Below, in pieces: positions 37,827 through 46,184 of a stretch of 64,000 nucleotides of DNA. Within the stretch, counting starts at the first letter, position 1, and each line of letters begins with the position of its first letter. The notes beneath the pieces were generated by a model. It saw only the letters and a program-made list of their open reading frames with translations. It ran no database searches and was not told the DNA's origin. Source of the DNA: Acidobacteriota bacterium (GTDB taxonomy: Bacteria > Acidobacteriota > Terriglobia > Terriglobales > Acidobacteriaceae). The stretch lies in the NCBI GenBank assembly GCA_021816455.1, contig JAKAXU010000002.1, positions 62,001 through 126,000 on the forward strand. The letters are read 5' to 3'. The translations under genes and the position numbers were made by a program.

Positions 37827-39257
37827 ATGTCCACGTTTCAGCGCTTCCGGGAATCCTGGCTGCGGCCGATTCTCTTCTTCGGCAACAACCTTTTGAGCCT
37901 GATCGGAGGCGCACTGACAAGTGCCTCCGCGTTTGTCCTCATCGGCTTTTATCTGGTGGATGCCTTTGGTCACGGTGGCTCACGGAACCCTTACCTGGGC
38001 ATCATTCTGGGCTTCTTCCTGCCGGCGCTGTTTCTCCTCGGGCTTTTGCTTATTCCTCTCGGCATACTTGCCCGGCACGCCGCCCTGCGCAGGGCCGGGA
38101 AGATTCCCTCGGTCTATCCCCGTATCAATCTCGCCGATCCGCTCTTCCGCCACGGCATCGAAGTTGTGCTCCTGGCCACCTTCGTCAACTTCGTCCTGCT
38201 TGGCACGGCCACCTATCGCGGTGTAGCTTACATGGACACAAAGGACTTCTGCGGAGCGACCTGCCACGTCATGGCTCCGGAAGGCACGGCCTATCCGGTT
38301 TTCGCGCACTCCGGAGTTCCCTGTGTGGGCTGCCATGTCGGCTCCGGAGTCGGCGGCTACATCCACGCCAAGGTGAATGGAACTAGGCAGCTCATCGATG
38401 TCCTGCGTAACCGCTACCCGGCGCCCATTCTGACCAACGACTTGCTGCCGTCAGCCAGCCAGACCTGTCTCAACTGCCATCGCGCCGACGCCTGGATCGG
38501 CGACAAGATACGCATCTCCACCACCTTTGACGATGATGAGAAGAACACCCGCACCCGCAGCCTGATTCTGCTGCACGTGGGAGGGCGCGACCTCACCGGC
38601 AAGCTGTCCGGCATTCACGGCGCGCATCTTGGCCACATCGTCTATATCTCCACCGACACCAGACACCAGATCATCCACTACGTCGCGAAGACTGAGGCGG
38701 ATGGCTCTGTCGTCGAGTACACGGACACAAATCTGAAGCAGGCCAGAGTTGGCGTCCAGCGCGCCATGGACTGCACCGATTGCCACAACCGCGTTGCGCA
38801 CTCCTTCGATACACCCGAAAAAGCCGTGGACAGAAGCATGCTTGCCGGAGCGATCAGCCCCGAACTGCCTTTCATTCACAAGGAGTCAATCGCGCTGCTC
38901 AAGGCCAGTTACGGCAGCCCGGAGCAGGCGCGCACGCAGATCGCCGCCAGCCTGAAGCGCTTTTACCAGAGCAATTACCCCGACCTCTGGCAGAAGGATC
39001 AGCCGCGAATTGCTGAGGCAGCCAGCCGACTGGCCGTGCTCTGGAGCCAAAACGTCTTTCCATTCATGAAGGTAACCTGGGGAACGTACCCCAACAACCT
39101 GGGCCACAATGACTATCCGGGTTGTTCCCGCTGCCATGACGGCAGCCACAATTCGGCCTCGGGTCAATCGATCTCCAGCGACTGCTCGGTCTGCCACAAC
39201 GTGCTTACGATCGACGACAGCAACCGCAGCCAGCTTGCCGACCTCGGCGTACAGTAA
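37827..39257 (+). CDS. NapC/NirT-type hexaheme membrane cytochrome
   Basis: A 476-residue inner-membrane cytochrome with three hydrophobic segments in the first 135 residues (ALTSASAFVLIGFYLVDAF; IILGFFLPALFLLGLLLIPL; VVLLATFVNFVLLGTATY), followed by a periplasmic domain. Haem sites are CGATCH (a CX3CH form, followed by VM as in NapC haem 1), then CVGCH, CLNCH, CTDCH, CSRCH and CSVCH: six haems. The block from the first haem to HAKVNGTRQLIDVL resembles NapC/NirT quinol-oxidising proteins such as CymA/ImcH. It would take electrons from quinol and pass them to the periplasmic cytochromes. It ends the operon that starts at 33930. Confidence 0.85.
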   Translation: MSTFQRFRESWLRPILFFGNNLLSLIGGALTSASAFVLIGFYLVDAFGHGGSRNPYLGIILGFFLPALFLLGLLLIPLGILARHAALRRAGKIPSVYPRINLADPLFRHGIEVVLLATFVNFVLLGTATYRGVAYMDTKDFCGATCHVMAPEGTAYPVFAHSGVPCVGCHVGSGVGGYIHAKVNGTRQLIDVLRNRYPAPILTNDLLPSASQTCLNCHRADAWIGDKIRISTTFDDDEKNTRTRSLILLHVGGRDLTGKLSGIHGAHLGHIVYISTDTRHQIIHYVAKTEADGSVVEYTDTNLKQARVGVQRAMDCTDCHNRVAHSFDTPEKAVDRSMLAGAISPELPFIHKESIALLKASYGSPEQARTQIAASLKRFYQSNYPDLWQKDQPRIAEAASRLAVLWSQNVFPFMKVTWGTYPNNLGHNDYPGCSRCHDGSHNSASGQSISSDCSVCHNVLTIDDSNRSQLADLGVQ

Positions 39258-39564
39258 ATTCGGGGGAGCTCCTGGACCTGGATTGGCTTGGGGGAGGGGA
39301 TGGAGGTGGTTGGAATGGCGGAGGAACTCCTCCCGCTGGGCGCGTAAAATGACACTCCGATGAAATTGCCACCGCCGATGCAACACTTTTCCCGCCCCAG
39401 GCATCGGACTCAACAGCAAAACGAAGCGGATTTCGTCGCAAACCTCCGGATATGCCGGACGTTGCGCCGACCGCGGCTTCCCAATGTTGAGCAGATCGAT
39501 ACAACAGGCATGTGGCCGGGGAGATTCAGGCTCACGAGCCAGGTCTGTCTCACCTAAGACGAAG
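39258..39564. other. Intergenic region between cytochrome operon and RND operon
   Basis: A G/C-rich 307-base gap. It holds the purine-rich patch 39290-39330 and a small GGAGG-AACT-CCTCC inverted repeat (39330-39343) without a T-run. A 65-codon frame beginning at 39360 has no resemblance or codon bias. No promoter or terminator can be named with confidence. Confidence 0.25.
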
Positions 39565-39975
39565 ATGAACCTCGATCAGGATGAAAACGGCAGGATGACG
39601 GTCACAACGGGAAGTGGAGCAGGAGATGTGCGCGCGCCGCGAGCCTTCGCTGTGTTGCTGGCGATTGCCGTGGTGGCCTGGGGCGTTGGCTATCGTGCGT
39701 CGCTTTATTCGGCGCGCAGCGTTACCCAGCAGGCGATCCCTCCGGCCCTGCTGTTGGCGCATCGCGCCTGCCTGGAGCGTGGCGCTACGCCAGGGAGCAA
39801 TTCGATTGCGCCTGTCTCTCTCGCCAAGGGTCCGTCCCCGTTCCCTGTGGCTCACCCGGCCTTCGATTCCGAAACCGCAGTTGGCCGTCTGACGGCCTCT
39901 GGGCCGCTACCGGGCCGCGCCATCGTCTCGCATCGTCTATGGTTCTCGCGCCCGCCGCCTGCGCCGCTTGCCTAA
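39565..39975 (+). CDS. Possible small single-pass membrane protein
   Basis: A 136-residue frame from the ATG at 39565, with a polar N-terminus, one hydrophobic segment (AFAVLLAIAVVAWGVGY, about residues 28-44) and a proline/alanine-rich remainder. It sits just upstream of the RND adaptor in the same direction and may be its leader gene. Similar small proteins precede RND genes in related genomes in my memory, but I cannot name a family. A chance frame cannot be excluded. Confidence 0.35.
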   Translation: MNLDQDENGRMTVTTGSGAGDVRAPRAFAVLLAIAVVAWGVGYRASLYSARSVTQQAIPPALLLAHRACLERGATPGSNSIAPVSLAKGPSPFPVAHPAFDSETAVGRLTASGPLPGRAIVSHRLWFSRPPPAPLA

Positions 39976-40078
39976 CGTTCCAGCAGATGCCGATTCTGCG
40001 GCCGTGGTGGCAGGCGGCTACCGCACCCGGCTTACCCTGCTCCGATAGATTTGACTCCCGCTTTTGAAAGGTGGACAC

Positions 40079-41323
40079 GTGTTTCGCAAGCGTTCTTTCT
40101 GGATTGTGCTGCTCATCGTAGTGGCGATCGTGGTCGTGGTGGTCATTCGCAGCCGCAAACCCGCCGAGGGGTCGGAGAAAGCTCTTCCGGCGCCGGTCGC
40201 CGTCGCACAGCAGGGCGACCTGACGGCGCAGCTTCAGGTCGCCGGTCAGTTCATTCCCTATCAGAACGTGGATGTGCATGCCAAGATTGCCGGCTACGTC
40301 CGCTGGATCAAGGTGGATATCGGCGACATTGTGCACACCAACGAGGTGATGGCCAAGCTGGAAGTGCCGGAGTTGCGCGACCAGTTGGCGGAGACCAAAG
40401 CGGCGGTACAGCACGCGCAGGCGGAGGTGATCCGCGAGAAAGAAGAAGTTGCGCATTCGGATGCGGCGTATCGGGCGATTCACCTGAACTATACCCGCCT
40501 GGCCGAGGCCGCCAAGGAGCGTCCCGGATTGATCGCGCAGCAGGAGATTGACGACTACCAGGCGCGCGACCTGGAAGCGGCGGCTAAGATCGACGTGGCC
40601 AAGGCCGCCTATGAAGCTGCCGAGCAGCAGTTGAGCCAGGCCCGATCAAATCAGGACCGCGTTGCTGCGCTCTACTCCTACACCGACATCGTCTCGCCCT
40701 ACAACGGCGTGGTCACCTTCCGCTATGCCGACACCGGCGCGCTGGTGCCGGCCGGAACCAACTCGAACGGAACCAGCGCGAATACGGAGTCGATGCCGGT
40801 GGTGAAGGTGGCCCAGAGCGACCTGCTCCGATTGCGCATGCCGGTGCCCGAGTCCGATGTGCCCTACATTGATATCGGCGGCAAGGTGGACGTGCATGTG
40901 GATGCGACCGGCAAGGTCTTCCCCGGCAAGATCATCCGCTTCACGCGCGCGCTGGACCCGTCGACGCGCACCATGCTCACCGAAGTGGACGTGCCGAATC
41001 CGAAGCTGACGCTCACGCCGGGCATGTACGCCGAAACCACCTTCTATCTGCACACCAAACACGACGCGATCTTCATTCCCGCACAGGCCGTCGTCACCTC
41101 CGGCAACAGCTATTACATTCTTGTTCTGGATGCGACCAACCACGTCGAGAAACGCATTGTGCATCTGGGCATCCAGACGCCGAACAAGACGGAGATCATC
41201 GATGGCGGACTGAAGCCTGGCGAAAAGGTCATTGCTGCCGGCCAGGACAGCTATCGTGAAGGCGATTTGATCGATCCTCATCCCGCCTTTATCCCGACCA
41301 CGGCGCAGGAGGAAGGCAACTAA
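40079..41323 (+). CDS. RND efflux periplasmic adaptor (system 1)
   Basis: A 414-residue membrane-fusion protein. GTG at 40079 is chosen because AAAGGTGG lies 6 bases upstream; a TTG at 40064 is less likely. An N-terminal anchor helix (SFWIVLLIVVAIVVVVVI) is followed by the lipoyl half-motifs (VDVHAKIAGYVRWIKVDIGD and IVSPYNGVVTFRYADTGALV), a long coiled-coil hairpin (residues about 105-190, AETKAAVQHAQAEVIREKEE) and the beta-barrel region (FPGKIIRFTRALDPSTRTM). The gene abuts the RND pump (stop TAA directly before its ATG), so pump and adaptor are one unit with the TolC-like gene. Confidence 0.92.
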   Translation: MFRKRSFWIVLLIVVAIVVVVVIRSRKPAEGSEKALPAPVAVAQQGDLTAQLQVAGQFIPYQNVDVHAKIAGYVRWIKVDIGDIVHTNEVMAKLEVPELRDQLAETKAAVQHAQAEVIREKEEVAHSDAAYRAIHLNYTRLAEAAKERPGLIAQQEIDDYQARDLEAAAKIDVAKAAYEAAEQQLSQARSNQDRVAALYSYTDIVSPYNGVVTFRYADTGALVPAGTNSNGTSANTESMPVVKVAQSDLLRLRMPVPESDVPYIDIGGKVDVHVDATGKVFPGKIIRFTRALDPSTRTMLTEVDVPNPKLTLTPGMYAETTFYLHTKHDAIFIPAQAVVTSGNSYYILVLDATNHVEKRIVHLGIQTPNKTEIIDGGLKPGEKVIAAGQDSYREGDLIDPHPAFIPTTAQEEGN

Positions 41324-44300
41324 ATGTCCTCGTTTGCCATTCGTTACCCGTTCTTCATCCTGATGTTCTGTTTGATGATCGTGGTGGTGGGCATCACCAC
41401 GGTCGCCAGGATGCCGGTCGATCTCTTTCCGGAGATCAATATTCCGGTCGTCGTGGTGGCCACGTTCTACTCAGGCATGCCGCCGGAGCAGATTGAGGCC
41501 GACATCACCGACACCTACGAGCGATTTTTCACCCTTGGCAGCAATATTGAGCACATCGAGTCGCGCTCACTGACCGGCGTCAGCCTCATCAAGGTCTACT
41601 TTCAGCCCGGCACCGATCCGAACGCGGCGGTGAGCAGCATCTCCGGCCTGGCGCTGGCCGATCTGCGTCGCCTGCCTCCCGGAACACTGCCGCCGGTCGT
41701 TCTTCCCTTCGATGCGTCGAACCTTCCCGTCTGTCTGATTACGCTGGAAGGCAAAGGATTGAACGAGGTACAGCTCAAGGATCTCGCGCAGTTTGAGGTC
41801 CGCAACCAGGTGGCCAATGTGCCCGGCGCTTCCGTGCCGCAACCTTACGGCGGCACCTATCGCCAGATTCAGATCTATGTCGATCCGCTGAAGCTGGAAG
41901 CCCATGAGATGTCGGTGATGGATGTGGTCAACGCGATCAACGCCACCAACCTCATCCTGCCCGCCGGCGACGTCCGTATCGGCACGCTCGACTACAACAT
42001 CTACGCCAACAGCCAGGAAGACATCGTGGAGCGCATGAACGACATGCCGGTGAAAAGCGATGTCTCGCCCACGGTCAAGTCGGTGGTGCGCGTGCGCGAT
42101 ATCGGCAGGGCGGAGGACTCCGGCGCGCTGCAGTACAACATCGTCCGCGTCGACGGCCAGCACTCCGTCTACATTCCGATTCTCAAGCAGGGTGGCGATT
42201 CCAACACCATCTCCATCGTCAACGGCATCCGCGAGGCCATCAAGCATCTGCTCGACGTGCCGGAGCAGTTGAGGACCGCGGTCGTATTCGACCAGTCAGT
42301 CTTCGTCAAGATCGCCGTCAAGAACGTCATCAACGAGGGCACCATCGGGCTGGTTCTTACGGCCATCATGATCCTGCTCTTCCTGGGCAACTTCCGGGCT
42401 ACGATTTCGGTGATGCTCTCGATCCCGATCTCGGCACTGACGGCCTTCATCGCACTCAATCTGGGCGGCAGTACTATCAACACGATGGTGCTGGGCGGCA
42501 TCGCGCTGGCTCTCTCGCGACTGATTGACAACTCGGTTGTGGTGCTGGAAAACATCTTCCGCCACATGGAACTGGGGGAAAATCCCCGCGACGCCGCAGT
42601 GAACGGCGGTAAGGAAGTGCAACTTGCCGTACTGGCCGCCACGGCCAGCACCAGCATCGTCTTCTTCCCGGTTATTCTGCTGGTCGGCGTCAGCAAATAC
42701 CTGTTCACGGCGCTGGCACTGGCCGTGGTGCTCGCGCTGCTGTCTTCTTACGTGGTGGCGATGACTGTGGTGCCGCTGTTCTGCGCTACGTTCATCAAGA
42801 ACGTCGGCCATCATGCGCACAACGCTGAAGAGGCTGAGGAGAACCTTGCCGAAGCCGAACATGTCGCGTCTCATGGCACCGCGCACGGAGCCGGGCACGG
42901 AGCCTCTCACGGCGCGCAGAAGATCAGTCTCTTCCAGCGCATCGTCCGGGGGTTCAACGCGCAGTTCGATCGCCTGCAGCATGCCTACGACAAGGCGATT
43001 GTGGTCTGTCTCGACCGTCCCGTGCTGGTTGTGCTTGCCTTCTCCACCTTCGTCGTGGTCAGCTTCGGACTCTTTCCGGTGCTGGGCAAAGCGTTCTTTC
43101 CGCGCACCGACCCCGGACAGTTCGTCATCAACTTCAAGGCTCCTCCGGGCACCCGCATTGAAGTCACCGACGAGTATGCCGCGATGATGGAGAACGATAT
43201 CCGCCACATCGTCAGTAAAGAGGACATGAACATGATCGTGACCAACATTGGCGTCACGCCTGATCTGTCCTCCATCTACACCTCGAACTCGGCGATGCAC
43301 ACCGGTTTCATTCAGGTCAGCCTGAAGGAAGACCACAAGATCAGCAGTTTTGTTTACATGCAACGGGTTCGCCAGAGATTCCATCGCGACTTCCCGGAGA
43401 TCGGCGTCTACTTCCAGACCGGCGGCCTGGTGGACTCTGTCGTCAACCAGGGCAAACCGGCTCCGATCGACGTTCGCGTCGGCAGCGGCGACCTTGAATC
43501 CGGCTTCCAATACGCGACGCGGGTAGCGGCGCGAGTACGTAAGCTGGACACGGTCAACGACGTACTGATTCCGCAGGATCTCAGTTATCCCGGTCTGCGG
43601 CTGGACATCAACCGCGAGCAGGCGGGTTTGCAAAACATCTCCGTCGAGGATGCGGTGGACAACGTCATCACGGCCCTCACCTCGGACTCGCAGATTGCTC
43701 CCACTTTCTGGGTCGATCCCAAGACGGGGAACAACTACTTCCTGAGCGTCCAGTACCCGAACAACCAGATCAAAACGATGACCGACTTCAAGGAAATTCC
43801 TTTGCGCGCCCGCGACAACAAGAGCTACGCGCCGCTGGAGTCGATCGCCAAGATCGTGCCCATTGATACGCCGACCGAGGTCGATCATTATCAGCTTCGT
43901 CGCAGCTACGATGTCTACATCCAGCCGAAGAGCGAAAACCTGACGACCATCAACAACCAGGTACATAAGATTCTGGCCAGCATGCCGACTCCGCGCGGCG
44001 TCACCGTTCAGGTGTCTGGAGCGGTGACGGATATGCAGGAGGTCTTCGGCAGCTTCGCCATCGGACTGGTGCTGGCCATTGTGCTCGTCTACCTCATCCT
44101 GATGGCGCAGTTCGCCTCCTTCTCGGATCCGTTCATCATTCTGCTGGCGATTCCGCCAGGCATGTCGGGCGTGATCCTCTTCCTGTTGCTCACGCACACC
44201 ACCCTGAACGTGATGTCGCTGATGGGCGTCATCATGATGACCGGCATCGTGGTCTCGGACAGCATTCTGATCGTTGAGTTCGTGGGCACGCTGCGTGGGC

Positions 44301-44590
44301 TGGGTCATCCGCTGAAGATCGCCCTTGCCGAGGCCTGCAAAGTGCGTCTGCGTCCGATTCTGATGACAACGATGGCCACCGTTCTGGGCCTGATTCCCAT
44401 GGCTCTGGCACTGGAGCCGGGCAGCGAACAGTATGCTCCGCTGGCCCGCGCCATTCTGGGCGGACTCACCGTTTCTGGAACCGTCACCGTCTTTCTGGTA
44501 CCTTCGGCCTACTACCTGATGCACCGCAAAGAGGAAGCCCTTGAAGCGGCAGCCGCCGCAGCCAGCGGCACGGAGGCATCTCATGACTAA
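41324..44590 (+). CDS. RND efflux pump inner-membrane transporter (system 1)
   Basis: A 1088-residue HAE1-like RND transporter with twelve membrane helices and two large periplasmic loops. Marks include RMPVDLFPEINIPVVVV, the helix-4 segment ALSRLIDNSVVVLENIF and GVIMMTGIVVSDSILIVEF in the second half. The proton-relay pair that is Asp-Asp in AcrB reads Asp402-Asn403 here. Between the two halves there is a histidine-rich cytoplasmic stretch (residues 496-529, eight His with Gly/Ala/Glu), which is not usual in AcrB-type pumps and could bind metal ions. Pump, adaptor and TolC-like protein form the tripartite complex. Substrate is unknown; a metal or lipophilic compound are both possible. Confidence 0.93.
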   Translation: MSSFAIRYPFFILMFCLMIVVVGITTVARMPVDLFPEINIPVVVVATFYSGMPPEQIEADITDTYERFFTLGSNIEHIESRSLTGVSLIKVYFQPGTDPNAAVSSISGLALADLRRLPPGTLPPVVLPFDASNLPVCLITLEGKGLNEVQLKDLAQFEVRNQVANVPGASVPQPYGGTYRQIQIYVDPLKLEAHEMSVMDVVNAINATNLILPAGDVRIGTLDYNIYANSQEDIVERMNDMPVKSDVSPTVKSVVRVRDIGRAEDSGALQYNIVRVDGQHSVYIPILKQGGDSNTISIVNGIREAIKHLLDVPEQLRTAVVFDQSVFVKIAVKNVINEGTIGLVLTAIMILLFLGNFRATISVMLSIPISALTAFIALNLGGSTINTMVLGGIALALSRLIDNSVVVLENIFRHMELGENPRDAAVNGGKEVQLAVLAATASTSIVFFPVILLVGVSKYLFTALALAVVLALLSSYVVAMTVVPLFCATFIKNVGHHAHNAEEAEENLAEAEHVASHGTAHGAGHGASHGAQKISLFQRIVRGFNAQFDRLQHAYDKAIVVCLDRPVLVVLAFSTFVVVSFGLFPVLGKAFFPRTDPGQFVINFKAPPGTRIEVTDEYAAMMENDIRHIVSKEDMNMIVTNIGVTPDLSSIYTSNSAMHTGFIQVSLKEDHKISSFVYMQRVRQRFHRDFPEIGVYFQTGGLVDSVVNQGKPAPIDVRVGSGDLESGFQYATRVAARVRKLDTVNDVLIPQDLSYPGLRLDINREQAGLQNISVEDAVDNVITALTSDSQIAPTFWVDPKTGNNYFLSVQYPNNQIKTMTDFKEIPLRARDNKSYAPLESIAKIVPIDTPTEVDHYQLRRSYDVYIQPKSENLTTINNQVHKILASMPTPRGVTVQVSGAVTDMQEVFGSFAIGLVLAIVLVYLILMAQFASFSDPFIILLAIPPGMSGVILFLLLTHTTLNVMSLMGVIMMTGIVVSDSILIVEFVGTLRGLGHPLKIALAEACKVRLRPILMTTMATVLGLIPMALALEPGSEQYAPLARAILGGLTVSGTVTVFLVPSAYYLMHRKEEALEAAAAAASGTEASHD

Positions 44591-46043
44591 GCCCCTTTCC
44601 TTTCTGCTCGCTGCCGCGCTGGTTCTGCAGCCTGCCCTGCAAACAACTCTGCTGGGACAGCAAACCACGGGTACTCCCCAGCCGTCTCTGCCGCCCGCGC
44701 CGGATGCCAAACCTGTCGGGCAGGCCCTGATGGATGCGCAGAACCAAGCCGCGCAGGTGGCGAATGCCTTCGATGCCGACGCCGAGAAGCGAGCCTCGCA
44801 GGTGAACGGACCGGGTGGCAAGACGCTGACACGCAAAGAGGCCGAGCAGCTTGCCATCCGGAACAACCCGCACATCAGCCAGTACAAACTGCTTGCGTTG
44901 GCCCAGAATCAGGTCGTCCGCGAGACCCGTTCGGCTCTGTTGCCCACGCTAGCCATCAACGCAACCGGCGTGGGGGCCGAGCAGGCGTCCCGCATCTCTT
45001 CCGGTACGCTGGACTCCTCGCGCATGCTCAACCACATGGGCGTCGGCGTCGAGCTGACGCAGTTGATCTACGATTTCGGCCATACAAACAACCTGGTGGC
45101 GACCTCCGCACTCCAGGCAAAAGCTGCCTCGGCCAACTCCATCGCCACTCTGGATGAGATCGTGCTGACCACCGACGTGGCGTTCTACAACACGCTGGAG
45201 GCGCAGGCAACGGTTCGGGTTGCGAAGCAGAATCTGGCTGCGCGTCAGGCGGTTCGGGACCAGATAGCCGCTCTGACGGCGGCCAAACTCCGTTCGGACC
45301 TCGACCTGAGCTTTGCCGAGGTGAACTTGTCGCAGGCCAAACTCTTCCTGCTGGACGCCAACAATCTGGCCGATGTCGCGATGGCCCAGTTGAACCGTAT
45401 CCTCGGCCTGCCAACCTCGAACAACTACAAGCTCATCGATGAAAGCGACCCGCTTCCGGAGATCGCGCTTACGCCCGATCCGCTGTTGCAGCAGGCGATG
45501 CAGCAGCGACCCGACCTGCAGGCTTATAACTTCACCCATCAGGCCGACGTGAAGTTCAGCAAAGCCGAGCGCGACCAGCTTCTGCCCACAGTCTCAGCTC
45601 TTGGCATCCTCGGCGCCACGCCGGCCGGCAGCAGCCAGTATTACAACCCGGACTGGTACGGCGCAGCGGGCGTCAACGTCCAGATTCCCGTCTTCAATGG
45701 CTTCCTGTTCACCGCGCAGACGGCTCAGGCACGCCTGCAGGCGCGTGCTTCCGATGAGCGCACGCGCAACCTGGTCGAGCGGATTCAGCGCGACGTCAAG
45801 TCCGCCTGGCTCAACGCCAATACAGCACGCCAGAAGATGGTCGTCACCGCCGAGTTGCTGAAGGAAGCAAACATGGCTCTCGACCTCGCGCAGACGCGTT
45901 ACAACCTTGGCCTCAGCTCCATCGTCGAGCTGAGCCAGGCCGAGTATCAGCAGACGCAGGCCGCCATCCAGGACACCAATGCGCGCTTCAGCTATGAGTC
46001 CGACCTGGCCGCGATCCGCTACCAGATCGGCGTGCAACCGTAG
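44583..46043 (+). CDS. TolC-family outer-membrane channel (system 1)
   Basis: A 486-residue exported protein. The ATG at 44583 overlaps the pump stop by 8 bp. Signal peptide MTKPLSFLLAAALVLQPALQ; a Gln/Pro/Asp-rich linker; then two TolC outer-membrane-factor repeats (residues about 85-275 and 290-480): RKEAEQLAIRNNPHISQYKL, LVATSALQAKAASANS, and in the second half AQTRYNLGLSSIVELSQAEY, the classic OEP signature. It forms the exit duct for the pump above. The strong terminator 23 bp downstream ends the operon. Confidence 0.92.
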   Translation: MTKPLSFLLAAALVLQPALQTTLLGQQTTGTPQPSLPPAPDAKPVGQALMDAQNQAAQVANAFDADAEKRASQVNGPGGKTLTRKEAEQLAIRNNPHISQYKLLALAQNQVVRETRSALLPTLAINATGVGAEQASRISSGTLDSSRMLNHMGVGVELTQLIYDFGHTNNLVATSALQAKAASANSIATLDEIVLTTDVAFYNTLEAQATVRVAKQNLAARQAVRDQIAALTAAKLRSDLDLSFAEVNLSQAKLFLLDANNLADVAMAQLNRILGLPTSNNYKLIDESDPLPEIALTPDPLLQQAMQQRPDLQAYNFTHQADVKFSKAERDQLLPTVSALGILGATPAGSSQYYNPDWYGAAGVNVQIPVFNGFLFTAQTAQARLQARASDERTRNLVERIQRDVKSAWLNANTARQKMVVTAELLKEANMALDLAQTRYNLGLSSIVELSQAEYQQTQAAIQDTNARFSYESDLAAIRYQIGVQP

Positions 46044-46065
46044 TCCTGGGCTGAGGCAGCCCACC

Positions 46066-46107
46066 CCATCCGCCGCAGCCTGTCCAAGGCTGCGGCGGAT
46101 GGTTTTT
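46066..46107 (+). terminator. Intrinsic terminator of RND operon 1
   Basis: CCATCCGCCGCAGCC (46066-46080) pairs perfectly with GGCTGCGGCGGATGG (46088-46102) over 15 bp with a 7-base loop, followed immediately by TTTTT. It lies 23 bases after the TolC-like gene. Confidence 0.92.
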
Positions 46108-46184
46108 GCAGCTTGCCACTCGTCGCTTGCCCGGTGCATCTCCGGTGCCGATATACTTGCCACAGCCGTCTCCCGCGGTCTCAC

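Noticed and set aside
39360-39557. 65-codon frame after the NapC-type gene
   Set aside because: No Shine-Dalgarno sequence, no codon bias, no hydrophobic or domain pattern.
42296-44887. 863-codon minus-strand frame
   Set aside because: Antisense to the RND transporter of system 1; it reads as Arg/His/Asp-rich without any domain.
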